A stretch of 11,570 bases of DNA, from positions 1 to 11,570 of the forward strand of contig DASRFJ010000140.1 of the NCBI GenBank assembly GCA_035651595.1. The letters are read 5' to 3'. The DNA is from JAFARZ01 sp035651595 (GTDB lineage: Bacteria; Actinomycetota; Actinomycetes; Streptosporangiales; Streptosporangiaceae). The stretch's first letter is position 1. Each line of letters begins with the position of its first letter. Shown one piece after another: positions 1 through 6,300 of this stretch. The notes below the pieces were generated by a model that was not told where the DNA came from, searched no databases, and worked only from the letters and a program-made list of their open reading frames with translations. A program made the position numbers and the translations under genes.

Positions 1-19
1 CATGCCGTAGCCTCGGCGT

Positions 20-1462
20 GTGGCACGCGATGAACGCGGAGTGACCCCGCAGAGCACGGACTTCTCCGCCTGGTACAACGAGGTCGTCGTCAAGGCCGAG
101 CTGGTCGAACGCGGTCCGGTGCGCGGCACGATGGTCATCCGGCCGTACGGTTACCGGATCTGGGAGCTGCTCCAGGCGGACATGGACCGGCGGATCAAGG
201 AGACCGGCCACCTCAACGCGTACTTCCCGCTGCTGATCCCGGAAAGCTACCTCCAGCGCGAGGCCGAGCACGTGGCCGGCTTCTCCCCCGAGCTGGCCGT
301 GGTCACCCACGCCGGCGGCAAGGCCCTGGAGGAGCCGCTGGTCATCCGGCCGACGTCGGAAACGATCATCGGCGAGATGATGGCCAAGTGGATCAGCTCG
401 CACCGCGACCTGCCGATGCTGCTGAATCAGTGGGCGAACGTGGTCCGCTGGGAGTTGCGGCCGCGGATGTGGCTGCGCACCACCGAATTCCTCTGGCAGG
501 AGGGGCACACGGCTCACGCGGACGAGGCTTCCGCGATGGCGGAAACCATGCTCGCGCTGGACATGTACGCGCACGTGGCCAGGGACGTGGCCGCGATGCC
601 GGTGGTCGACGGGGAGAAGACGGCCGGCGAGCGGTTCGCCGGCGCCAAACGCACGTTCACCGTCGAGGGCATGATGCGCGACGGCCGGGCGCTCCAGTCC
701 GGCACCTCGCACTACATGGGCGAGAACTTCGCACGTGCCTTCGGCATCGGTTACGCGGCGGACAGCGGCGAGCAGTTGTTCTGTCACACGACCTCGTGGG
801 GGATGAGCGCGCGGATGGTGGGCGGCGTGATCATGACCCACGGCGACGACAAGGGGCTCGTGCTGCCGCCGCTGCTCGCCCCCTACCAGGTGGTGATCGT
901 GCCGATCGGGCGGGGTTCGCAGGCTTCGCAGATGCTCGCGCACGCTCGTGACCTGGCCGAACGCCTGAACCGGGCGGGTATCAGGACCCACGTCGACGCC
1001 CGCGACCAGCTGTCCCCCGGCTTCAAGTTCAACGACTGGGAGATGCGCGGCGTCCCGATCCGGCTCGAACTCGGCCCCCGCGACCTGGCGTCCGGCAGTG
1101 CGCTCATGTCGCTCCGGCTCGGCGACGGCGGCAAGACGGCGATCTCGCTCGACTCCGCGCCTGCTCGACTGGCCGCCGAGCTGGATTTGTTTCAGGGCAT
1201 GCTGCTGCGGCGGGCGACGGAGTTCCGCGACGCGCACACCTTCGTCGTCGACTCATGGGAGGCGTTCGTCGAGGCGGTCCGGACCGGCTGGGCGCTCGCC
1301 TTCCACTGCGGCCAGCCCGAGTGCGAGGACGAGATCAAGACCGAGACGTCGGCCACCCCGCGGTGCATCCCCACATCAGGTCCTCCTGAACAGGGCCGCT
1401 GTGTCCGGTGTGACGCACCGTCCGCCTACGGCAAGCGCCTCATCTTTGGCAGATCATACTGA
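20..1462 (+). CDS. proS: Proline--tRNA ligase, short archaeal/eukaryote-like type (ProS type 3)
   Basis: This class II aminoacyl-tRNA synthetase charges tRNA-Pro with proline in the cytosol. Its 480 residues match the usual length of ProS type 3, and no long bacterial editing insert lies between motifs 2 and 3. The class II core is visible: the RPTSET segment at 110-115, motif 2 around RWELRPRMWLRTTEF (143-157) with WQEGHTAHA just after, and motif 3 around residues 261-284 (GMSARM...HGDDKG). The anticodon-binding domain follows from about 288. The C-terminal zinc-type domain keeps Cys430, Cys435, Cys461 and Cys464 and ends in the family's terminal Tyr480. The start is uncertain. GTG at 20 gives MARDERGVTPQ, while GTG at 41 would give MTPQ and overlap a possible upstream stop as GTGA (41-44). 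Neither has a clear ribosome binding site. Many actinobacteria carry the longer bacterial ProRS, so this may be a second copy; that is inference. Confidence 0.95.
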   Translation: MARDERGVTPQSTDFSAWYNEVVVKAELVERGPVRGTMVIRPYGYRIWELLQADMDRRIKETGHLNAYFPLLIPESYLQREAEHVAGFSPELAVVTHAGGKALEEPLVIRPTSETIIGEMMAKWISSHRDLPMLLNQWANVVRWELRPRMWLRTTEFLWQEGHTAHADEASAMAETMLALDMYAHVARDVAAMPVVDGEKTAGERFAGAKRTFTVEGMMRDGRALQSGTSHYMGENFARAFGIGYAADSGEQLFCHTTSWGMSARMVGGVIMTHGDDKGLVLPPLLAPYQVVIVPIGRGSQASQMLAHARDLAERLNRAGIRTHVDARDQLSPGFKFNDWEMRGVPIRLELGPRDLASGSALMSLRLGDGGKTAISLDSAPARLAAELDLFQGMLLRRATEFRDAHTFVVDSWEAFVEAVRTGWALAFHCGQPECEDEIKTETSATPRCIPTSGPPEQGRCVRCDAPSAYGKRLIFGRSY

Positions 1463-1517
1463 ACGACGGTGGTGCATCTTCTGGATATCGCTTTCCGTTC
1501 AGGCTTTCTGTTCGGGG

Positions 1518-1546
1518 TCGACGGCGGAATGCGACGCTAATACATT
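1518..1546 (+). promoter_or_regulatory. Predicted leaderless promoter of the helical-repeat gene
   Basis: The -10 box TACATT lies at 1541-1546. A -35-like TCGACG (4 of 6 to TTGACA) lies at 1518-1523, giving a 17-nt spacer. Transcription would start about 7 nt after the -10, exactly at the ATG at 1553. No Shine-Dalgarno sequence precedes that ATG, which fits a leaderless mRNA. The same TACATT-N6-ATG layout recurs at 8751-8765. Confidence 0.5.
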
Positions 1547-1552
1547 TTGTAC

Positions 1553-3535
1553 ATGGCGGGTGTCGCCGGCGGGGGCTCGGCCACTCGTCGGCTTGAACAG
1601 GTGGCGGGCCTGTCCGAGGAGCTTCGCGGCTGCCTCGTCGACGGCGACCGCGCCTTGACCGACTCCGGTGACTTGCTCGCGAGCCGGGAGAGCTTCGGCC
1701 GTGCCTACGAGCTGGCCGAACGTGCCGGGGAGCCGGAGGCCATGGCCCGTGCCGTGCTCGGCCTCGGCGGCCTGTGGGTCGGCGAGCGCCGGACGGTCAC
1801 CGGCGCGGCGATGCTGGAGACCCGGCTCCAGCACGCATTGTCCCTGCTCGGCGGCCAGTCGTCGCTCGCGCTGCGGATCCGGGCCCGGCTGGCCGCGGAG
1901 GCCGACTACCGGCGCGGCACGGAGGCCGCGATCCTCGCCGTGCTGGCCGAAGCGCGGGCGGCCGAGGACCCGGTGGCGCTCGCCGAGGCGCTGAGCCTCG
2001 CGCACCACTGCCTGCTCGGGCCGGACAAGGTGGCGCAGCGCCGCGAGCTGGCGGCCGAACTGATCCGGGTGAGTTTCCGCACCGAGCGGCGCAGCGACCG
2101 GGTCGTGGGGCTGCTGTGGCAGACCGCCGACGCCTACGCCGCCGGTGACCTGCATGCCGGGCGGCTGCTCGGCGAGCTGCGCGAGTCGCTCCGCGAACGT
2201 GATCACGCGGCGGTCGGGTTCGTGATCAGCGCGATCGACGTGATGCTCGCGATCCGCGCCGGACGTCTTGACGAGGCCGAGTCGCTGGTGGCCATGTGCG
2301 CGGCCAGCGGCGCGGCGGCCGGCGACATCGACGCCGAGTGGTGGCCCGGCGCCCAGCTCGTCACGATCCGCTACTACCAGGGCCGGCTCCCCGAGCTGCT
2401 GCCGATGCTGCACGACCGGGTGCACTCCCCCGCGCTCAGCGCGGTCGACAACTCCACGATCGTCTCGCTCGCCGGGGCGGCCGCGCTGCACGGCGACCGG
2501 GCCGCGGCGGCGAGCGGCCTCGCCGCCCTGCGCGGGTCCGGCCGCGGGTCCGGCCGCGGCATGGCCGGCCTGGCCGGCTTGCCGCGCGGCAGCAGCTGGC
2601 TGGTGACGATGAACGGCATCGTGGAAACCGCTTACCTGCTCGGCGACGCCGAGACGGCCCGCGAGGCATACGACCTGCTGCTCCCGCACGCGGATCTGCC
2701 GATGGTCGGCGGTCTCGGGGCCACCTGCTTCGGATCCGTTCGCCAGGCGCTGGGCGTCGCCGCGCTCACCATGCGGGAGCTGGACCTGGCCGTTTCCCAT
2801 CTGACTTCGGCCGTGCAGCAGAACCTCGCGCTGCCGCACTGGCCGGCGCTGGCCTTCTCCCGGCAGCGGCTCGCCCGCGCATTGCTGCTGCGGGCCGGGC
2901 CGGACGACGCGGTGGCCGCGCGGCTGTCCCTGGATGCGGCGCGGACCGAAGCGGCGGGGCTCGGCATCGCGCTGCCGGACTTGCCCGGCGACGGCGGGGA
3001 CGGAGCTGGTGCCGCGGTCGTCACCTGCGAGCGGGTCGGGCGCGGCTGGCGGCTCGGGCTGGGTGGGCGCGGCGTGGTGGTCGAGGACAGCATCGGGATG
3101 CTGCACCTGGCCGTGCTGCTCGCCAACCCGCGGCAGGAGATCGCGGCCGCCGACCTGGTGGCCGGGGTCGCTTCGGTGACCGGGGACACGGGGCCTGATG
3201 GCTCCGCTCAGCGGGTGCTGGACGCCGAGGCGATCGCCAGCTACCGCGGCCGGCTCCGGCGCCTGGACGCCGAACTCGACACGCTGACGCCCGGCAGTGA
3301 CGCGGATCGCGCCGCGCGGGCCGAACGGGAGTGGCTGGTCACGCAGATGGCCGGCGCGGCGGGGCTCGGCGGGCGCCCGCGTGCGTTCCCCGACGACAGG
3401 GAGCGGGCCAGGGTCGCGGTGGGCAAGGCCATCCGGCGAGCACTGACCCGGATCAGCGCCGCCGACGCCGTCATCGGCGGGCACCTGCGGCAGACCGTCC
3501 GTACCGGGGCGCGCTGCTCATACTGGCCCGGCTGA
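1553..3535 (+). CDS. Helical-repeat (TPR-like) protein resembling the C-terminal part of actinobacterial ATPase regulators
   Basis: The 660-residue product is mostly Ala/Leu/Arg-rich amphipathic helices with TPR-like spacing, for example segments ending in REAYDLLLPHA and LALPHWPALAFSRQRLARALL. The last 170 residues or so (from about 490) form a separate module: a GxGWRLGLGGRGVVVEDSIGM core, then a charged helical stretch (YRGRLRRLDAELD, ARAEREWLV), then GRPRAFPDDRERARVAVGKAIRRAL and a terminus ending in RTGARCSYWPG. From memory, this tail occurs at the end of large actinobacterial AAA/STAND-type ATP-binding regulators and cyclase-ATPase proteins. No Walker A (GxxxxGKT), HTH or cyclase motif is present, so this is a stand-alone or N-terminally truncated version. 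A stop at 1538-1540 blocks upstream extension in frame. TTG at 1547 is possible, but ATG at 1553 fits the leaderless promoter. A short 12-bp duplication (2532-2555) encodes the GSGRGSGRG linker. The role is unknown; protein-protein scaffolding or regulation is an inference. Confidence 0.8.
   Translation: MAGVAGGGSATRRLEQVAGLSEELRGCLVDGDRALTDSGDLLASRESFGRAYELAERAGEPEAMARAVLGLGGLWVGERRTVTGAAMLETRLQHALSLLGGQSSLALRIRARLAAEADYRRGTEAAILAVLAEARAAEDPVALAEALSLAHHCLLGPDKVAQRRELAAELIRVSFRTERRSDRVVGLLWQTADAYAAGDLHAGRLLGELRESLRERDHAAVGFVISAIDVMLAIRAGRLDEAESLVAMCAASGAAAGDIDAEWWPGAQLVTIRYYQGRLPELLPMLHDRVHSPALSAVDNSTIVSLAGAAALHGDRAAAASGLAALRGSGRGSGRGMAGLAGLPRGSSWLVTMNGIVETAYLLGDAETAREAYDLLLPHADLPMVGGLGATCFGSVRQALGVAALTMRELDLAVSHLTSAVQQNLALPHWPALAFSRQRLARALLLRAGPDDAVAARLSLDAARTEAAGLGIALPDLPGDGGDGAGAAVVTCERVGRGWRLGLGGRGVVVEDSIGMLHLAVLLANPRQEIAAADLVAGVASVTGDTGPDGSAQRVLDAEAIASYRGRLRRLDAELDTLTPGSDADRAARAEREWLVTQMAGAAGLGGRPRAFPDDRERARVAVGKAIRRALTRISAADAVIGGHLRQTVRTGARCSYWPG
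2532..2555 (+). repeat. 12-bp tandem duplication inside the helical-repeat gene
   Basis: GCGGGTCCGGCC occurs twice head to tail (2532-2543 and 2544-2555) and is followed by GCGG of a third copy. It is in frame and encodes the repeated SGRG linker, so it changes loop length without breaking the gene. It is probably a slippage site. Confidence 0.75.
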
Positions 3536-3629
3536 TTTCGTCGCTCGTCGATTCGTCGCATCTGGAACGGGATGGCACGGCATGGACCGCCTTCCTTGTG
3601 TAGTCCAACTGCGACGTAAGGAGTTTTAG

Positions 3630-3998
3630 ATGGCGATCCGTGACAGCATGCGTAGCTCAGCGGCAAAGTTCCTGAATCCCGGTGAGCCGATCCAGGCAGT
3701 GATCGGGGCGCAGACCGCGAGCCAGTGGCTCGCCGCCCTGACCGGTGTGTTCCTGTTCCTCGGATTCAACCGCTACCGGATCCTTGCCGTCACGCCGCAC
3801 CGGATCGTCGTGCTCGACGCCGGCAAGGCGCGGACGAGCACAGCTCGTGGCGTGGTCACCGAACTGCCGCGGTCGACCCGGCTCGGCCCGGGCACCGGGA
3901 TGTGGCACAAGATCCCGGCCGGGGACGAGACGCTGCGCGTGCACCGCCGGTTCTTCAAGGACATCGAGACGGCGGACAGCGTCTCGGCGACCGCCTGA
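3630..3998 (+). CDS. Small PH-like domain protein, 122 aa
   Basis: The product begins MAIRDSMRSSAAKFLNPGEPIQAV and has a short hydrophobic stretch (about 33-46, WLAALTGVFLFLGF). It continues with YRILAVTPHRIVVLDAGK, the beta-strand pattern of small bacterial PH-like proteins in which the protein's own response to a ligand or membrane is encoded (VTPHRIVVLD). The second half, GVVTELPRSTRLGP...RVHRRFFKDIE, matches what I recall of a conserved small actinobacterial protein of this length. The start is well supported: AAGGAG at 3618-3623 sits 6 nt before the ATG. The single hydrophobic stretch could be a buried strand or a weak membrane contact; there is no signal peptide. Its stop overlaps the next start as TGATG, so the two genes should be translationally coupled. 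The biochemical role is unknown. Confidence 0.85.
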   Translation: MAIRDSMRSSAAKFLNPGEPIQAVIGAQTASQWLAALTGVFLFLGFNRYRILAVTPHRIVVLDAGKARTSTARGVVTELPRSTRLGPGTGMWHKIPAGDETLRVHRRFFKDIETADSVSATA

Positions 3999-4933
3999 TG
4001 AGCAGATTGCGGCTGGCCGCCTGGGCGGCCGGGTTTGCCGCGGTGCTGACCGCCGCTGGAGGCCTGACGCCGGCGCTTGCGGCGACCGGCCCGTCCATGA
4101 CCGTCAACAACGGCTCGGTGAACATAGCCGTTCAGGGTCCGCGTGAATCGCTGCTGTTCTACTGGGCGGTGAACGGCACCGCCACGTGGCACCCGGAGAC
4201 CGTGGCCGGATCGTTCAGCACGTTTTCGGCGCCGTCCATGACGGTGAACAACGGGTCGGTGAACATCGCGGCCGAAGGGCCGGATCACTCGCTGGTCTTC
4301 TACTGGGCCGTCAACGGGACGCCGGCGTGGCACGCCGAGACCGTCGCGGGTCCTGGGTCCGCGTATTCGGCGCCATCGATGACGGTGAACAACGGGTCGG
4401 TGAACATCGCGGTGGAGGGGCCAGGCCACTCGCTGTCGTTCTTCTGGGCCGTCAACGGCACGGCCACGTGGCACCAGGAAACGGCCGGCGGCTTTGGCAG
4501 CACGTTCTCCGCGCCGTCGATGACCGTCAACGGCAACAGCGTCAACATTGCCGCCGCCGGCAATGGGGGCCGGCTCAGGTTCTACTGGGCTGTCAACGGT
4601 ATGTCGTTCTGGCATGGAGAGACCGTCGGCGGCTTTGGCAGCACGTTCTCCGCGCCAACGATGACCGTCAACGGCAACAGCGTCAACATCGCCGCCGTCG
4701 GGCCCGGGAACCGGCTCAGGTTCTACTGGGCGGTCAACGGCACGTCGTCCTGGCACGGCGAGACCGTCGCCGGCTTTGGCAGCGCCGTCGCCGCGCCGTC
4801 GATGACCGTCAACGGCAACAGCGTCAACATCAGCGTCGTGGACCACTTCGCTGAGCTCAGGTTCTACTGGGCCGTGAACGGCACGCCGTTCTGGCACGGC
4901 GAACCCATCGCGGGTCCCGGCAGCGTGCGGTAA
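3998..4933 (+). CDS. Secreted six-repeat protein, probable six-bladed beta-propeller (lectin-like)
   Basis: The 311-residue product starts with a Sec signal peptide: MSRLR positive end, hydrophobic core, and a TPALAA cleavage region at about 24-29. The rest is six head-to-tail repeats of 47 residues; the last is 45. Each repeat follows the pattern PSMTVNxxSVNIAxxGPxxxLxFYWAVNGTxxWHxETVAGxxSxxSA. Repeats 1-3 carry NNGS at the start and repeats 4-6 carry NGNS. Six units of one-blade size, each with conserved Trp and Tyr, suggest a six-bladed propeller like the fungal fucose lectin AAL or the related bacterial PLL-type sugar-binding propellers. Similar SLxFYWxxxGTxTWHxEQVAG repeats are common in secreted actinomycete proteins. 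ATG at 3998 was chosen because it starts the signal peptide and overlaps the stop of the PH-like gene (TGATG). There is no catalytic domain, so carbohydrate or surface binding is the best guess, by inference. Confidence 0.88.
   Translation: MSRLRLAAWAAGFAAVLTAAGGLTPALAATGPSMTVNNGSVNIAVQGPRESLLFYWAVNGTATWHPETVAGSFSTFSAPSMTVNNGSVNIAAEGPDHSLVFYWAVNGTPAWHAETVAGPGSAYSAPSMTVNNGSVNIAVEGPGHSLSFFWAVNGTATWHQETAGGFGSTFSAPSMTVNGNSVNIAAAGNGGRLRFYWAVNGMSFWHGETVGGFGSTFSAPTMTVNGNSVNIAAVGPGNRLRFYWAVNGTSSWHGETVAGFGSAVAAPSMTVNGNSVNISVVDHFAELRFYWAVNGTPFWHGEPIAGPGSVR
4091..4930 (+). repeat. Six in-frame 141-bp tandem repeats encoding the propeller blades
   Basis: The conserved ATG (Met of SMTVN) recurs at 4097, 4238, 4379, 4520, 4661 and 4802, exactly 141 bp apart with no insertion or deletion. 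Units run 4091-4231, 4232-4372, 4373-4513, 4514-4654, 4655-4795 and a final 4796-4930. Units 4-6 share long identical DNA (for example GATGACCGTCAACGGCAACA at 4519, 4660 and 4801), which points to recent duplication or gene conversion. Confidence 0.95.
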
Positions 4934-4959
4934 CCCCAGGCGCCGCGGTCCAGCCCCGT

Positions 4960-4999
4960 CCGGAAGCAGCACCTCCGCTGCTTCCGGCCGGCGCCTTTT
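4960..4999 (+). terminator. Terminator-like hairpin after the propeller gene
   Basis: A perfect 11-bp stem, CCGGAAGCAGC (4960-4970) and GCTGCTTCCGG (4977-4987), encloses the 6-nt loop ACCTCC. A short TTTT run follows at 4996-4999, 8 nt after the stem. It lies 27 nt after the propeller stop, so it probably ends the two-gene transcript. The U-run is short and offset, as is common in high-GC actinobacteria. Confidence 0.72.
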
Positions 5000-5089
5000 G
5001 GATCCGGCTGGCCTATTCCGGGGGCGTGCCCGGATCGCTGGCCGCCCGGCTAGTCAGCGGCAGGCTCGATCTGTGTCGGTTAACGTGCC

Positions 5090-5155
5090 GGATTTCCCCT
5101 TCGTGGTAACGGGACCCTCGGTGACGAGGGTCGATCCACCACAAAGGGGAAATCC
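5090..5155. repeat. 66-nt two-tiered hairpin element
   Basis: The outer arms GGATTTCCCCTTCGTGGT (5090-5107) and ACCACAAAGGGGAAATCC (5138-5155) pair at 17 of 18 positions. A symmetrical 5x5 internal loop (5108-5112 and 5133-5137) leads to an inner 8-bp stem, GACCCTCG (5113-5120) and CGAGGGTC (5125-5132), closed by the tetraloop GTGA, a GNRA type. Nothing here codes for protein convincingly. It could be a dispersed palindromic element, a MITE-like remnant, a structured RNA or a bidirectional terminator between the propeller and hydrolase genes. Confidence 0.7.
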
Positions 5156-5358
5156 TCCACGTTGCTGAGGGGACTGCCGGTGCGCTCCTATCCCAGCTGT
5201 CGCACACTGCACTGCAGGCTCAGGCAGCGCACACGCGGCCCCGGCCGACGGCCTGCCGGGCGGCCGGCCCGGCCACGCGCGCAATTCGCCAACAGCGCCA
5301 GTTCGGGGGTGAGTGTCCGCGATCTTTTTCGGACCGCCTCCGGGGCGACCGGGGGCGC
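5156..5358. other. Non-coding spacer between the hairpin element and the hydrolase gene
   Basis: Together with 4934-5155 this makes a gap of about 425 bp without a gene. The short open frames here are rich in Arg and Pro or antisense in character, and have no ribosome binding site or recognisable motif. The only item I see is the GGGGGTGAGTGTCCGC motif at 5305-5320. No tRNA or transposase fragment was recognised. Confidence 0.6.
5305..5320. repeat. Short intergenic motif shared with the 8587-8639 hairpin
   Basis: GGGGGTGAGTGTCCGC at 5305-5320 matches GGGGGTAAGTGTCCGC at 8618-8633 at 15 of 16 positions, and the same sequence inverted in the left arm of that hairpin. Here it is followed by a weak GTCCG/CGGAC inverted pair around a T-run rather than a full second arm. 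It may be a decayed half of the same intergenic repeat family. Confidence 0.45.
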
Positions 5359-6204
5359 TTAGCGGGCCCAGTGGCGGCGCAGGTGCGGGACGAGGTCCTC
5401 GGGGCGCTCTTCGGGGAAGAAGAGCTTGGCGCCGTCGACCTCGATGAGTTCCCGCACGCCGGGGATCAGATCCCGCAGCTGGTACGCCCACGAGATGCCG
5501 AACGGCGGGTACCCCGTCCCCCAGACCAGCAGCGTGGGCACCTCCAGCGCGCTCAGCTGCCCGTGGACCGCGGCCAGGTCCGCCGAATCGAGCCCCGCGA
5601 GCATCCGCTCGAAGTCCCGGGCGCGCTCCAGCGTGGCCGGCGTGAAGTAGGAGCGCCAGACCTCGTCCGGGATCCGGTCAGGGTGCTCGTACCCCTCGCC
5701 GAGCGGGCTGGTCCGCCAGGCGGCGGGATCGTTGGCGAGGCCGGCGAACAGCTCCGCCACCTCGCCGTGGGCGGCCGCCTTGACCAGCGGGACGAACTCC
5801 GCGGGCGGCAGGTTGCCCTCGGTGTCGCAGTTGGTGAGCGTCAGCGTGCGCAGCGATCCTGGATGGCGGGCCGCGAAGATCTGCGCCACCGCGCCGCCGG
5901 TGTCGTTGGCCACGAGGTCGACCGGCCCGAGCCCGAGCGCCGCGCACAGGTCCGCGACGACCTCGGCCAGGGCGGGCACGGTGAGGTCCGCCCTGGCCGG
6001 GGTGCCCCCGTGCACCGGAAGGTCGATGGCGATGCACCGGCTGGTGTCCCGCAGCTGCTCGATGACGTGCCGCCACAGCACGCCGTTCGTGCCGAGGCCG
6101 TGCACGAACAGCGCGACCGGACCGTCCCCGAACTCGGTGTACGCGATCTCGCCCGCCTCGGTCGCCACGGACCGGCGGTGGGAGGCGAAGGTAGCAACAT
6201 CCAT
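5359..6204 (-). CDS. Alpha/beta-hydrolase fold protein with Asp in the nucleophile position
   Basis: The 281-residue product has the alpha/beta-hydrolase layout: strand and oxyanion motif VALFVHGLG (30-38), RCIAIDLPVHGGT (56-68), and a nucleophile elbow VANDTGG (98-104) with Asp101 where esterases have Ser. That resembles haloalkane-dehalogenase-type enzymes (DWGG). Near the end, EVDGAKLFFPEERPE (256-269) aligns with the usual GxGHFxxxExP segment but has Lys260-Leu261 where the catalytic His is expected, and the acid strand LLVWGTGYPPF lacks the usual Asp. The substrate is therefore unclear and the protein may use a different mechanism or bind rather than hydrolyse. ATG at 6204 was chosen because AGGGG lies about 5 nt upstream; GTG at 6210 would overlap that site. 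It is divergent from the TetR gene across a twin-operator region, so TetR control is likely. Confidence 0.86.
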   Translation of the reverse strand: MDVATFASHRRSVATEAGEIAYTEFGDGPVALFVHGLGTNGVLWRHVIEQLRDTSRCIAIDLPVHGGTPARADLTVPALAEVVADLCAALGLGPVDLVANDTGGAVAQIFAARHPGSLRTLTLTNCDTEGNLPPAEFVPLVKAAAHGEVAELFAGLANDPAAWRTSPLGEGYEHPDRIPDEVWRSYFTPATLERARDFERMLAGLDSADLAAVHGQLSALEVPTLLVWGTGYPPFGISWAYQLRDLIPGVRELIEVDGAKLFFPEERPEDLVPHLRRHWAR

Positions 6205-6215
6205 GAGCACCCCTA

Positions 6216-6269
6216 TTCACAGACCGACTGTCGGTATCTAAGCTTGCATACCGACAGTCGGTCTGTCAA
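6216..6269. promoter_or_regulatory. Symmetrical divergent promoter region with twin TetR operators
   Basis: The 19-bp arms ACAGACCGACTGTCGGTAT (6219-6237) and ATACCGACAGTCGGTCTGT (6248-6266) are exact inverted copies. Each holds its own 13-bp palindrome, ACCGACTGTCGGT (6223-6235) or ACCGACAGTCGGT (6250-6262), with centres 27 bp apart; these are the likely TetR sites. The rightward promoter is TTCACA (6216-6221), 17 nt, TAAGCT (6239-6244). The leftward promoter is TTGACA (6269-6264), 17 nt, CAAGCT (6246-6241). The two -10 boxes overlap around a central AAGCTT. TetR bound at either operator would block both promoters. Confidence 0.85.
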
Positions 6270-6300
6270 CTACAAGGCCGGAAGGCGGTACAACTGATCC

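Noticed and set aside
1499..3484. Long open frame of 661 codons antisense to the helical-repeat gene
   Set aside because: It is an effect of high GC on the opposite strand. Its product is low-complexity Arg/Gly/Pro/Gln with no family features, while the plus-strand product has clear helices and a known tail.
4091..4930. CRISPR-like array
   Set aside because: Units of 141 bp are coding, in frame and have no short repeat-spacer pattern.
3773..4972. Open frame antisense to the propeller gene
   Set aside because: Its apparent repeats (AVDGHRRRGE) are only the reverse strand of the 141-bp blade repeats.
5162..5362. Small open frame of 66 codons in the 5156-5358 gap
   Set aside because: It starts with TTG, has no ribosome binding site, and its Arg/Pro/Gly-rich product has no recognisable features.
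5371..6297. Open frame antisense to the alpha/beta-hydrolase
   Set aside because: It runs into the operator region and has an Arg/Glu/Val-rich product without motifs. The hydrolase strand is clearly the coding one.
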